A DNA stretch of 64,000 bases from DATJKD01 sp963728295. GTDB lineage: Bacteria > Pseudomonadota > Gammaproteobacteria > Steroidobacterales > Steroidobacteraceae. Positions 56,190 through 64,000 of the stretch are shown piece by piece. Numbering within the stretch: the stretch's first letter is position 1; every line of letters starts with the position of its first letter. A program made the translations under genes and the position numbers. The DNA lies in NCBI GenBank assembly GCA_963728295.1, contig CAVSKB010000016.1, forward strand, positions 74,681 through 138,680. The letters are read 5' to 3'. A model generated the notes under the pieces. The model did no database searches. It had not been told where the DNA came from and worked only from the letters and a program-made list of their open reading frames with translations.

Positions 56190-56941
56190 TGAGCGACATC
56201 TGGGCCGCCTGCGGCGCGCAGGCGCTGCCCCGGCTGCTGACGGGTGAGATTCTGCGCCTGGTCGAAAGCCAGGAGCAGGTCGCGACCAATCGGCTGGTCT
56301 CGACGCTCGCCGAGCAGGAGCTCCTGGAGGCGATGCTCGAAGCGAGCAAGCCAGCGCTGCCCAAGGGGACCGCCCGGCTGGATTATCTGCTCGCGACACC
56401 GTTCCGCTATCCGCCGCTGCCCTACGGATCGCGTTTTGGTGGCCGACACGAGCCGAGCCTCTTTTACGCCGCGCGCACGGTAACCACGGTGCTGGCGGAA
56501 TCGGCTTATTACCGACTCGTTTTCTGGCAAGGCATGAAGACACTGCCGCCGGCGCCGCTTCGGACGCAGCACACGCTGTTCGGTGCGAAGCTGCGTGCCC
56601 GCCGTGGGTACGCCCTGCACCAGCCGCCGTTCGACCGTTATCGCACCGTGCTCGCGAGCCGCGAGGATTACGGGCCGACGCAGGCTCTTGGCCGACATCT
56701 GCGCGATGCCGGCGCCGATGCCATCGAATATGTCTCGGCGCGCGATGCAGCCGAGGGGCTGAACGTTGCGCTCTACGCGCCCACGGCATTCGGTCAGACG
56801 CGTCCGACCTTCAAGGAAGAATGGCTGTGCGAGACCCGTGCCGACGAAGTGAGCTTTTACGCGCGCCGCGACGCCGGTCTGCGCGTGTTTCCGCTCGCGC
56901 AGTTCACGATCGATGGTCGGCTGCCGTCGCCGGCGACGTGA
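56189..56941 (+). CDS. RES-domain toxin
   Basis: RES toxins resemble ADP-ribosyltransferases and degrade NAD+, stopping growth. The 250-residue product has the Arg-containing patch TPFRYPPLPYGSRFGGRHEP, the Glu in YAARTVTTVLAESAYYR, and the Ser in IEYVSARDAAEGLNVALYAP, the R-E-S set that names the domain. It starts within the antitoxin stop, so expression is coupled. The 3' end overlaps the convergent TPR gene by 38 bases. NAD+ loss is known for family members; it is inferred here. Confidence 0.88.
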   Translation: MSDIWAACGAQALPRLLTGEILRLVESQEQVATNRLVSTLAEQELLEAMLEASKPALPKGTARLDYLLATPFRYPPLPYGSRFGGRHEPSLFYAARTVTTVLAESAYYRLVFWQGMKTLPPAPLRTQHTLFGAKLRARRGYALHQPPFDRYRTVLASREDYGPTQALGRHLRDAGADAIEYVSARDAAEGLNVALYAPTAFGQTRPTFKEEWLCETRADEVSFYARRDAGLRVFPLAQFTIDGRLPSPAT

Positions 56942-58958
56942 AACCGCCCTTCGCATCCTGTTTCGGCAGCTTTGCCTGAATGATCCGCTGCACTCTGGCG
57001 TCGTCCTCGAGCAGGCGCCACAACGGATCCACACTCACAAAACGCGGCACGACGCCGAATGTATCCAGCAGCCGCTCGAGCTCGGCGTAGCCCTCCTCGG
57101 CACGCGTGCCCGAATGGATCAGGATCCAGGCGCGCAACATCGCAACCGCAGGACCGGCTGCGGCATCGCGGGATTCGGGCACCCGCCGGACAGCCTCGTC
57201 GATCGCACGCATCGCGAGCTCGTGCTCGCCCAGGAGCTCGAGTGCAACGGCGCCCTCGGCGTTCGAACCGGTGCTGGTCGGCTCGCGCGCGGCGGCTGCG
57301 ACGAGCTCCAGATGCGGTCGCGCGCGCGCCGGGTCGCCGACGGCGGCATAGGCTACACCGAGCGTGTAATCGCGCGAGCCCGCCACCTCGTCATGCGCTG
57401 CGCTCTCGTACCACGCTATCAGGCCCGGGAGATCACCGGTACAGGTGTACGTCACGTAGGCGATGATGGCACGGTCGGACTTGTCCATCGTCGGCGCCAG
57501 CCGATCCCACTCCTCGCGCCACCCGGCGGTCTCACCGGTGCCCGCGAATCGGAACCAGTACCGGCCAAGCAGTGGCCAGGTCAACGTGGGATGCAGGTCG
57601 ATCAGCGACTGCCAGGCACGCAAGGCCTCGTCGTACCGCCGCAGCCCGAGCAGCGTGAAGGCGCGGTCGTACTGATAGCCGATCAGGCCGGGAGCGAGCA
57701 GCTCGGCATGTTCGAACTGCGCAAGTGCCTCGTCGAAGCGGCCGAGACGACGCAAGGCAAGAGCCGCAGTGTGATGCGTGTCGGCGTCGTTCGGCGCCAT
57801 CTTGAGCGCGCGCATGAGATCGTCGAGCCCCCGTGCCGCGTCCTGAGTCACCCACGTGCGATACAGCCCGCGCGCTACCAGCGCTTCCGGCAGCTCGGGA
57901 TGCAGCGCGAGCGCCTGCTCGATGTCCGTCCGGGCATTCTCTGCGACGCCCGGCGCGCCCCAGCCGCTGTTCTGGAGCCTTACACGTGCCTTGGCCCGCA
58001 ACGCGTAGGCGACCGCGAACTTCGGGTCACGCTCGATCGCCTCGCTCAGCAGCCGCTCGACGTTGCGCAGCTCCATCTCGTCGAAATCCTGCCGGCCGAA
58101 CAGAGCCAGCGCCTGGAGATATCGCTCGTAGGCTTCGGGATTCGACGTTGGCGCCCTCGCGATCAGCCGCTGCTCGGCGGGCGTGAGCTTGGCGCCGATC
58201 TCCGCCACGACTTGTTCGGCAACGGTGCGCTGCAGCTGCAGGGCGTCCCGGAATTTCCGATCGTAGGTTTCCGCCCAGACATGCTCGTCCGTGCGCCCGT
58301 CGATCAGCTGCAGCGTGAGCCGCAGATCGTCGCCATCCCGCCTCACCGAGCCTTCGAGAATCAGGGTCACGTCGAGAGAGTCGGCGATCTCGCGCAGATT
58401 GCGTTGCGGATCACGGTACTGCTGTACCGACGTGCGCGAGATCACGCGCAGACCGCCGGCTCGCGCAAGCGTCGCGAGGATCTCCTCGTGGAGGCCGTCG
58501 GCGAAGTAGGCGTTCTCGGGATCCGGACTCAGGTTGGCAAAGGGCAGTACGGCGAGACCGGGTCGCTCGCCGAACGCGGGCCGGATCAGCCGCTGCCAGG
58601 CCTGTTGCGCGCTCACCGCGAGAGCGGCCCCGAGCGCAAGCGCGATCCAGAACGAAGGGATGCGCCACAGCGGCGCGGCGGGGGCCGCTGCGGGGACCGC
58701 GCCCTCGTCCAACACCTCGCGAGGCGAGGAGATCTCGCGGCGCAGACCCAGCTCGGACAGGTCGAACAGCCACGCAAGCGCGAGCGCGATCGGCAGGCCC
58801 AACACCGCAGCGACGATCACGGCGCGCACCGACCATTCGGGGAGCCCGAACTGCGGAATGACGGTGCTCGCGACCTGTATCGCCACCCATGCAACCGCCG
58901 CATACCACGCCGCCGCCCGGAAAACCTGGCGTCGGCGCAGCTCAGAGACCAGGGACAT
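56904..58958 (-). CDS. Membrane-anchored TPR protein with FlgO/TolB-like domain
   Basis: A 684-residue protein with two or three N-terminal membrane helices (FRAAAWYAAVAWVAIQVAST, AVIVAAVLGLPIALALAWLF, then SFWIALALGAALAVS). A domain often seen in adenylate-cyclase-like and CadC-like proteins follows (LAVLPFANLSPDPENAYFAD, LRVISRTSVQQYRDPQRNLR, LILEGSVRRDGDDLRLTLQL). About 400 residues of TPR-like repeats end it. There is no cyclase or DNA-binding domain. Such proteins are common in Xanthomonadales-like genomes and lack a known role. It is divergent from mnmE, 60 bp apart. Confidence 0.8.
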   Translation of the reverse strand: MSLVSELRRRQVFRAAAWYAAVAWVAIQVASTVIPQFGLPEWSVRAVIVAAVLGLPIALALAWLFDLSELGLRREISSPREVLDEGAVPAAAPAAPLWRIPSFWIALALGAALAVSAQQAWQRLIRPAFGERPGLAVLPFANLSPDPENAYFADGLHEEILATLARAGGLRVISRTSVQQYRDPQRNLREIADSLDVTLILEGSVRRDGDDLRLTLQLIDGRTDEHVWAETYDRKFRDALQLQRTVAEQVVAEIGAKLTPAEQRLIARAPTSNPEAYERYLQALALFGRQDFDEMELRNVERLLSEAIERDPKFAVAYALRAKARVRLQNSGWGAPGVAENARTDIEQALALHPELPEALVARGLYRTWVTQDAARGLDDLMRALKMAPNDADTHHTAALALRRLGRFDEALAQFEHAELLAPGLIGYQYDRAFTLLGLRRYDEALRAWQSLIDLHPTLTWPLLGRYWFRFAGTGETAGWREEWDRLAPTMDKSDRAIIAYVTYTCTGDLPGLIAWYESAAHDEVAGSRDYTLGVAYAAVGDPARARPHLELVAAAAREPTSTGSNAEGAVALELLGEHELAMRAIDEAVRRVPESRDAAAGPAVAMLRAWILIHSGTRAEEGYAELERLLDTFGVVPRFVSVDPLWRLLEDDARVQRIIQAKLPKQDAKGGFTSPATAADHRS

Positions 58959-59018
58959 CGGATCCGCCCACTCGATTCGTCAGCTGCGCAGCATCTGGGT
59001 TGCTCATATATTCCGTCA

Positions 59019-60374
59019 ATGAGGACGGCTGGTACTGAGACTATTGCAGCGATCTCGACCGCCCCTGGCCGCGGCGGCATCGGCATCGTGCGGGTGTCCG
59101 GCCCCGGCTGCGCACGAGTGGCGGCCGGCGTTATTGGCAGCGCACCGGTACCGCGTCACGCAGAGCTGCACTCGTTTTGCGACGCCGAGGGCGGCATCAT
59201 CGACTTCGGGCTCGCTCTGTTCTTCCCGGCACCTCATTCGTACACCGGCGAGGACGTGCTCGAGCTGCACGGTCACGGCGGCCCCGTGGTAATGGACCTG
59301 CTTTTCGCGCGCGTGCTGGAGCTGGGCGCCCGTGCAGCGACGCCCGGTGAATTCACGCAGCGCGCCTTTCTCAACGACAAGCTCGATCTCGCGCAGGCCG
59401 AGGCGGTCGCCGACCTGATCGACAGCGGTTCCGAGCAGGCCGCGCGCGCGGCGGTGCGGTCGCTGGAGGGCGCGTTCTCAATCCAGGTCCGCGAGCTCAC
59501 CGAGGCCGTGCTGCAGCTTCGACTGTGGGTCGAGGCGGCGATCGACTTTCCGGAAGAGGAGATCGACTTTCTCGCCGACCGTGGCCTCGCCGACCGGATG
59601 ACCGACCTGCGCGAGCGCTTCGTCCAGCTGGATGCAGCCGCCCGGCAGGGAGCACTGCTGCGCGACGGCTTGACGCTCGTCATCGCCGGCCGGCCGAACG
59701 CCGGCAAGTCGAGCCTGCTCAATCGCCTTGCGGGTTACGACGCCGCGATCGTTACCGCAGCACCGGGTACCACGCGCGACGTGCTGCGCGAGCGCATCGA
59801 GATCGACGGTCTGCCGGTGCACGTTCTCGATACCGCGGGGCTCCGCGCGAGCGTCGACGAGATCGAGCTGGAGGGCATCCGCCGGGCCGAGCGCGAGATC
59901 GCGCGAGCAGACCGCGTCCTGTTCGTGGTCGATGCAACCGACCCGGATGCCGTCGCCGCGATAGCATCCGATGTCGCCGCGCTGCCGGGAGCGACACCGG
60001 CAACGGTGGTCTTCAACAAGATCGATCGCACCGCCGCCGGCAGTCACCTCGAGTCCGGCGATCCGCCGCGGCTCTACCTGTCGGCGCTGACGGGCCAGGG
60101 TCTCGATCTGCTGCGCGCACACCTCAAGGAATGCGTGAGCTATGTGGCACCGAGCGGCGGCACGTTGTCCGCGAGGCGTCGGCATCTCGATGCGCTGCGG
60201 CTGGCGCGCGAGCACGTAGATGCGGCGGAGCGGCTGCTGCACGAACGCGGAGGTGGCGAGCTGGTGGCGCAGGAGCTCTCGGACGCGCAGCAGGCGCTCG
60301 GCGAGATCACGGGCCAGGTCAGCTCCGACGAGCTGCTCGGACAGATCTTCGCGAGCTTCTGCATTGGAAAGTGA
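59019..60374 (+). CDS. mnmE: tRNA modification GTPase MnmE
   Basis: With MnmG, this GTPase modifies the wobble uridine of several tRNAs (5-carboxymethylaminomethyl group). The 451-residue protein has the folate-binding N-terminal domain (TIAAISTAPGRGGIGIVRVS, GEFTQRAFLNDKLDLAQAEA), GTPase motifs G1 AGRPNAGKSSLLN, G3 VLDTAGLR and G4 FNKIDR, and the invariant C-terminus ASFCIGK with the catalytic Cys. ATG 59019 matches the family start. Normally next to yidC, it is here separated by the toxin-antitoxin pair and the TPR gene. Confidence 0.97.
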   Translation: MRTAGTETIAAISTAPGRGGIGIVRVSGPGCARVAAGVIGSAPVPRHAELHSFCDAEGGIIDFGLALFFPAPHSYTGEDVLELHGHGGPVVMDLLFARVLELGARAATPGEFTQRAFLNDKLDLAQAEAVADLIDSGSEQAARAAVRSLEGAFSIQVRELTEAVLQLRLWVEAAIDFPEEEIDFLADRGLADRMTDLRERFVQLDAAARQGALLRDGLTLVIAGRPNAGKSSLLNRLAGYDAAIVTAAPGTTRDVLRERIEIDGLPVHVLDTAGLRASVDEIELEGIRRAEREIARADRVLFVVDATDPDAVAAIASDVAALPGATPATVVFNKIDRTAAGSHLESGDPPRLYLSALTGQGLDLLRAHLKECVSYVAPSGGTLSARRRHLDALRLAREHVDAAERLLHERGGGELVAQELSDAQQALGEITGQVSSDELLGQIFASFCIGK

Positions 60375-60449
60375 CTCGGCTACCTGGTTCGGCTCACCCT
60401 GGCTGATCAGCGATTCGACGGGCCTACAATCGCCGGCGGACCGACACGC

Positions 60450-61358
60450 ATGGAAACGAACCCAATTCTCAACGCCGCATTGCCCGCGGCGATCGCGCTC
60501 GTGATGTGCGGCATCGGTCTGCACCTGACTCTGGCTGACTTCCGCAGCATCGCCCGGCATCCGAGGTCGGTGCTGGTCGGACTCGCCGGTCACTACCTGC
60601 TGTTACCCCTGCTGGGGTTCGGCATCGCCTGGCTGCTGCGTCTACCGCCCGTGCTCGCCGTCGGACTGGTGCTGATCGCCGCCTGTCCCAGCGGCACGAT
60701 GGCGAACACGTTGACGTTCCTGGCGCGGGGCAACGTGGCGCTCGGCGTCAGCCTCTCGGTGATCAGTGCGCTCGTGAGCTTCCTCAGCATTCCACTCCTC
60801 GTCGGTGCCGCCACCATCGTGTTCGGAGGCCAGAGTCAGCAAGTGCCGGTGCCGGTGGCCGGGATGGTCCGCCATCTTGCGGGGGTGCTGCTGGTGCCGA
60901 TCCTGCTCGGCATGGCGATACGCGCCGGCGCGCCGGTTGCCGCGCGACGCGCCGGGCGCTGGGTGAGCCGCTTCGCGGTACTGCTGCTTGTCGCGCTCAT
61001 CGTGGGACTCGCGATCTCAGAGCGCTCGGGCCTGCCGGCCGCGCTGGCGCAGACCGGGCCGGCTGCCCTGATGCTCGCCTGTGCGGCGATCGGGGGCGGT
61101 TATGCGCTCGGCCGGCTGGCTCGCCTCTCGCCCCGTGACGTGCTGACCGTAAGCCTCGAGGTCGGCGTGCAGAATGCCGCGCTCGCCATCCTGATCGCGC
61201 TATCGGTACTGAAATCGCTCCCAGCGGCGATGCCGGGCGCCATGTATGGTCTCCTGATGTACGCCCCGGCGCTCGCGGTGGTCGCAATCGGCCGCCGCCG
61301 TCTGCCCGCCGTGGAGTTTGCCGGCGATACCGGTGCGGCGTTGCGGGATCTCACGTGA
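60450..61358 (+). CDS. Bile acid:sodium symporter-family permease
   Basis: A 302-residue, roughly ten-helix permease of the BASS/SBF superfamily. Recognised stretches are GIGLHLTLADFRSIARHPRS, GLVLIAACPSGTMANTLTFLARGN (the first sodium-site crossover) and LEVGVQNAALAILIALSVLKS (the second). Bacterial members carry bile acids, keto acids or pantoate-like anions. Its stop overlaps the start of a ketopantoate reductase-like gene (GTGA), which suggests a pantoate or keto-acid substrate; this is inference. Confidence 0.87.
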   Translation: METNPILNAALPAAIALVMCGIGLHLTLADFRSIARHPRSVLVGLAGHYLLLPLLGFGIAWLLRLPPVLAVGLVLIAACPSGTMANTLTFLARGNVALGVSLSVISALVSFLSIPLLVGAATIVFGGQSQQVPVPVAGMVRHLAGVLLVPILLGMAIRAGAPVAARRAGRWVSRFAVLLLVALIVGLAISERSGLPAALAQTGPAALMLACAAIGGGYALGRLARLSPRDVLTVSLEVGVQNAALAILIALSVLKSLPAAMPGAMYGLLMYAPALAVVAIGRRRLPAVEFAGDTGAALRDLT

Positions 61359-62377
61359 AAGATCGCGTGTGCGTCTTCGGCGCCGGAAGCATCGGCTGTT
61401 ATGTCGGCGGCCGGCTCGCTGCCGGCGGCGCGCCCGTGACCCTGATCGGGCGCGAGCGGATCGGGCGCGAGATCGCAGAGTACGGCCTGCACCTCACCGA
61501 CTGGCAGGGCACGAGGCTCGACGTGGCATCCGACGGGTTGCGCTACGCGACCGGACCCGAGGCCGCCGCCGACGCAGGGCTGGTGCTAATCACCGTCAAG
61601 TCCGCCGACACCGATGCCGCGGGCACGGCGCTCGCGAGCGTGCTGGACGACAAGACGGTGGTCGTCAGTTTTCAGAACGGCCTTGGCAACGCCCCGCAAC
61701 TGAAACGGCATCTCACCCGACACGTCGTGCTCGCCGGCATGGTGCCCTTCAACGTCGTCAATCGCGGTCGAGGCGCGTTTCACCAGGGCTCAGAGGGCAC
61801 GCTCGAGGTCGAGCGGCACTCGGCGCTCGCCGCGTTCGAACCTCCATTCGCCGCCGCCGGATTGCCGCTCGCACAGCAGACAGACTTGCGTGCGGTGCAG
61901 TGGGCGAAGCTACTCCTCAATCTCAACAACTCCGTCAATGCGCTGTCGGGCCTGCCACTGAAGGAGCAGCTGTCGATGCGTGACTTCCGCCGCTGCGTGT
62001 CGCTCGCGCAGGAGGAGGCGCTCCGGCTGCTCGACCACGCCAGCATCCGGCCGGCGCGTCTCACCCCGCTGCCGCCGCGCTGGATTCCGAAGCTGCTCTG
62101 TCTGCCGGACTGGCTCTTCTCGCGGCTGGCCAACCGGATGCTCGCGATCGACCCGCTAGCACGATCCTCGATGTGGGAGGACCTCGAGGCCGGGCGCAGG
62201 ACAGAGGTCGACTGGCTCAATGGCGAGATCGTGCGCCTCGCACGGACGCAGGGTCGGGAAGCCCCGATCAATTCGCGTCTGCTCGCGCTGGTGCGCGCGG
62301 CGGAGACGGGTGGAGAGCGCCACTGGCGGGGAGCCGCCCTGCTTGCGGAGCTACGGCAGGCGGCCGGCGGCGGGTGA
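61355..62377 (+). CDS. 2-dehydropantoate 2-reductase-like protein
   Basis: A 340-residue member of the ketopantoate reductase (PanE/ApbA) family, reducing ketopantoate to pantoate with NADPH in coenzyme A synthesis. The Rossmann motif VCVFGAGSIGCYVGGRLAAG, the loop VVSFQNGLGNA, the catalytic Lys region LRAVQWAKLLLNLNNSVNAL, and SSMWEDLEAGRRTEVDWLNG with the acidic and substrate residues are all visible. The start is GTG 61355, overlapping the permease. Non-PanE reductases share this fold, so the true substrate is not certain. Confidence 0.85.
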   Translation: MKDRVCVFGAGSIGCYVGGRLAAGGAPVTLIGRERIGREIAEYGLHLTDWQGTRLDVASDGLRYATGPEAAADAGLVLITVKSADTDAAGTALASVLDDKTVVVSFQNGLGNAPQLKRHLTRHVVLAGMVPFNVVNRGRGAFHQGSEGTLEVERHSALAAFEPPFAAAGLPLAQQTDLRAVQWAKLLLNLNNSVNALSGLPLKEQLSMRDFRRCVSLAQEEALRLLDHASIRPARLTPLPPRWIPKLLCLPDWLFSRLANRMLAIDPLARSSMWEDLEAGRRTEVDWLNGEIVRLARTQGREAPINSRLLALVRAAETGGERHWRGAALLAELRQAAGGG

Positions 62378-62382
62378 GGATT

Positions 62383-63333
62383 TCAGCCGCGTTGCCGCAG
62401 GCGATCGGCGAACTCGAGCGTGGTTCGCGCGAGCGCTTCCCGATCATCGAGGGACTGCATCAGTGTGCGTGCTGCCTGCGTCGGGAGCCCGCACGGCAGC
62501 TCGACCGCGCGGTCCGCTTCGTCGACGACCAACCCGTCGAGCAGGTCGCCGTAATGGGCGGCGATCGCCCGGTTCGAGGTCTCGATTCCCAGCTCGCTCA
62601 TGATCTTCGCCGTCGGTCCCTTTACCGCGCGGCCCCCGATGAGCGGGCTGACGGCAATGATGGGGAGGGCGCGAGCCCGCAGCGCCGCCGAAAGACCCGG
62701 GATCGCGAGAATCGGGTCGATGCTCAGGTACGGATTCGAGGGGCAGATGACGATCGCGCGCAGGCAGGCGCTTGTGAGCACCTCGGCGAGTCCGGCGGGG
62801 GCCCGGGCCTGCGCGGCGCCCGCGAAGTCGATCGCGCGCACCTCGGGCTCAGCACGAAGCTTCACGAAGTATTCCTGGAAATCGAGCTCGCGACCGCTCG
62901 TGTGCACGCGCGTGCGTACCGCGTGGTCGCTCATCGGCAGCAACCGCGAGGCGACGCCGAACCGGCTACGGACGTCGTCCATGACCGCGCTCAGCGTCTC
63001 GCCGGCGGCGAGCCGCCGTGTGCGCTCCACGTGCAGCGCGAGGTCACCATCGCCGAGTCGGAACCAGGTCTCGCCACCCAGCTCCTCGAGCACGCGCATG
63101 AACGTCCAGGTCTCGTCGCGGCGTCCCCAGCCGCGCTCAGGGTCTTCGCAGCCCGCGAGCGTGTAGAGCGTCGTGTCGAGGTCCGGCGAGACGTGCAGTC
63201 CCAGGTGGGTGAAGTCATCGCCCGTGTTGACCACGCACGCCAGCGCGCCCGACGGCAGCACGCGGTGCAGTCCGAGTGCCAGCTTCGCGCCGCCGATCCC
63301 GCCGGTAAGCGCAACCACTTCCACGGCACTCAC
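62383..63333 (-). CDS. cofD: 2-phospho-L-lactate transferase (coenzyme F420 synthesis)
   Basis: CofD/FbiA joins the activated phospho-acid to the deazaflavin Fo, making F420-0 or dehydro-F420-0. The 316-residue protein starts with the nucleotide-binding loop VVALTGGIGGAKLALGLHRV and has VVNTGDDFTHLGLHVSPDLD and ICPSNPYLSIDPILAIPGL, all typical of CofD. GTG 63333 overlaps the stop of the upstream cofE (GTGA), so the two genes are coupled. F420 genes are scattered in proteobacteria, so this pair is notable. The gene is intact and convergent with the ketopantoate reductase-like gene. Confidence 0.92.
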   Translation of the reverse strand: MSAVEVVALTGGIGGAKLALGLHRVLPSGALACVVNTGDDFTHLGLHVSPDLDTTLYTLAGCEDPERGWGRRDETWTFMRVLEELGGETWFRLGDGDLALHVERTRRLAAGETLSAVMDDVRSRFGVASRLLPMSDHAVRTRVHTSGRELDFQEYFVKLRAEPEVRAIDFAGAAQARAPAGLAEVLTSACLRAIVICPSNPYLSIDPILAIPGLSAALRARALPIIAVSPLIGGRAVKGPTAKIMSELGIETSNRAIAAHYGDLLDGLVVDEADRAVELPCGLPTQAARTLMQSLDDREALARTTLEFADRLRQRG

Positions 63334-64000
63334 CGGAACATATCCTCTTCGATCGGGCGCAGCAGCGCTTGCGCCGGCGCCTCAGGCGCGTCCCACTTGA
63401 GCCCGCGCACCAGCACGCAAGGCTTGCCTTCGGCGGCTTCCCCCATCGCAAGACCAGCAGCCGCGGCCACCGCGTCCGCCCACGCAACCTCGGTGGATTC
63501 GAGCGGCCGGGCATCCCGGTCGAGTTCGCCGCGCCGGTCCCAGAGCGAGGCACCCCCGCGGCGCCGAGCGCAATGTTGGTCGTCCCGAGACGCCAGGGAC
63601 GCCCGAAGCTGTCGCTGATCACGACGCCGGGCGCGACGCCGGTCAGCCGCGCAAGCGCGGCGCGCAGCCGACCGGCGGATTCGTCAGGCGACTCCGGCAA
63701 CAGCAGGACTCGATCCGTGCCGCCGACGTTGGAGCGATCGACGCCCGCCTGCGCCATCACGTAGCCGAGACGGTGACGGACGACGATGACATGGAGCTTG
63801 GCGCGCAGCACCTCCGTGGACTCGGCGAGAATCGCCTCCACGAGCCGGGCATCCTTGCCGGTCACGGCAGCAAGCTCCTGCGCCCGCACCGAGGGCGTCA
63901 CGGCGGTGAGGTCCAGGAAACGGTTCTCGGCCTTCGATACGATCTTCTGCGCGACCACGAGCACGTCGAAACGCGCGAGCGGCGGCTCGAGGCTCCGCAG
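63330..64000 (-). CDS. cofE: Coenzyme F420-0:L-glutamate ligase (frameshift near 63550; cut by window end)
   Basis: CofE adds glutamates to F420-0 by GTP-driven gamma-linkage. The frame is open past the window edge, so the N-terminus is missing. Visible motifs are DVLVVAQKIVSKAENRFLDL, SRLG-equivalent IVVRHRLGYVMAQAGVDRSN, LLLPESPDESAGRL and GVVISDSFGRPWRLGTTNIA. In the homopolymer-rich stretch GGCACCCCCGCGG near 63550 the frame changes, and the tail continues as LWDRRGELDRDARPLESTEV and GEAAEGKPCVLVRGLKW, ending in TGA 63330 inside the cofD start. An FbiB-like C-terminal reductase domain is absent, so this is a single-domain CofE. Confidence 0.86.

Noticed and set aside
56913..59018. Very long + strand open frame running into mnmE
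   Set aside because: It is the antisense of the TPR protein; only the part from 59019 has MnmE homology.

Overview
This window comes from a high-GC chromosome, most likely of a gammaproteobacterium close to the Xanthomonadales/Steroidobacterales type. The reasons are the blocks gyrB-recF-dnaN-dnaA | rpmH-rnpA-yidD-yidC-mnmE, yibN-grxC-secB-gpsA divergent from envC, dtd-tatABC near mrcB, and glnA with ntrBC. The chromosomal origin probably lies between dnaA and dnaN (about 51.56-51.77 kb), with another DnaA-box-like site on the rpmH side. The genus assignment is inference.

Layout. 0-4.9 kb: the end of mrcB, a TPR lipoprotein, a frameshifted GT4 glycosyltransferase fused to a collapsed LpxH-like phosphoesterase, then dtd and tatABC. 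4.9-24.9 kb: an accessory stretch with a secreted GH105 hydrolase followed by a run of genes that read as peptide acquisition. These are a secreted X-Pro dipeptidyl-peptidase/CocE hydrolase, a cyanophycinase-like S51 peptidase, a TonB receptor, a propeller-like protein, a TPR-sulfotransferase, an S9 prolyl-oligopeptidase-type peptidase, two POT peptide transporters, an M2 dipeptidyl carboxypeptidase, an OPT transporter and an EamA exporter. 24.9-35.1 kb: small membrane and DJ-1 proteins, a CtpA-type protease, a GGDEF/EAL protein, envC, yibN-grxC-secB-gpsA, a CBS protein and a class-1 dihydroorotate dehydrogenase. 35.1-43.8 kb: ntrC, ntrB, a DUF4124 protein, glnA, glyQS and plsC. 43.8-46.9 kb: a cyclic di-GMP-I riboswitch ahead of a secreted protein with eight Ig-like repeats and an Fn3 domain. 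46.9-60.4 kb: the origin region, with an RES/Xre toxin-antitoxin pair and a TPR signalling-type protein between yidC and mnmE. 60.4-64 kb: a bile-acid:sodium symporter-type permease, a ketopantoate reductase-like gene and convergent cofD/cofE genes of coenzyme F420 synthesis.

Regulatory logic visible in the DNA: the glnA upstream region carries a sigma-54 promoter and two NtrC-like sites 32 bp apart, matched by ntrBC next door. The Ig-repeat protein is placed under c-di-GMP control, and the window also encodes an EAL phosphodiesterase with a degenerate GGDEF. The toxin-antitoxin promoter overlaps a perfect inverted repeat.

Caution on quality: at least fifteen single-base frame breaks interrupt otherwise well-conserved genes, including the essential yidC. 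Most behave as one extra base, and some pairs compensate each other. I read these mainly as sequencing or assembly errors, not gene decay, and give such genes as one locus with the break position. The collapsed phosphoesterase has lost blocks of sequence and may be real decay or misassembly.
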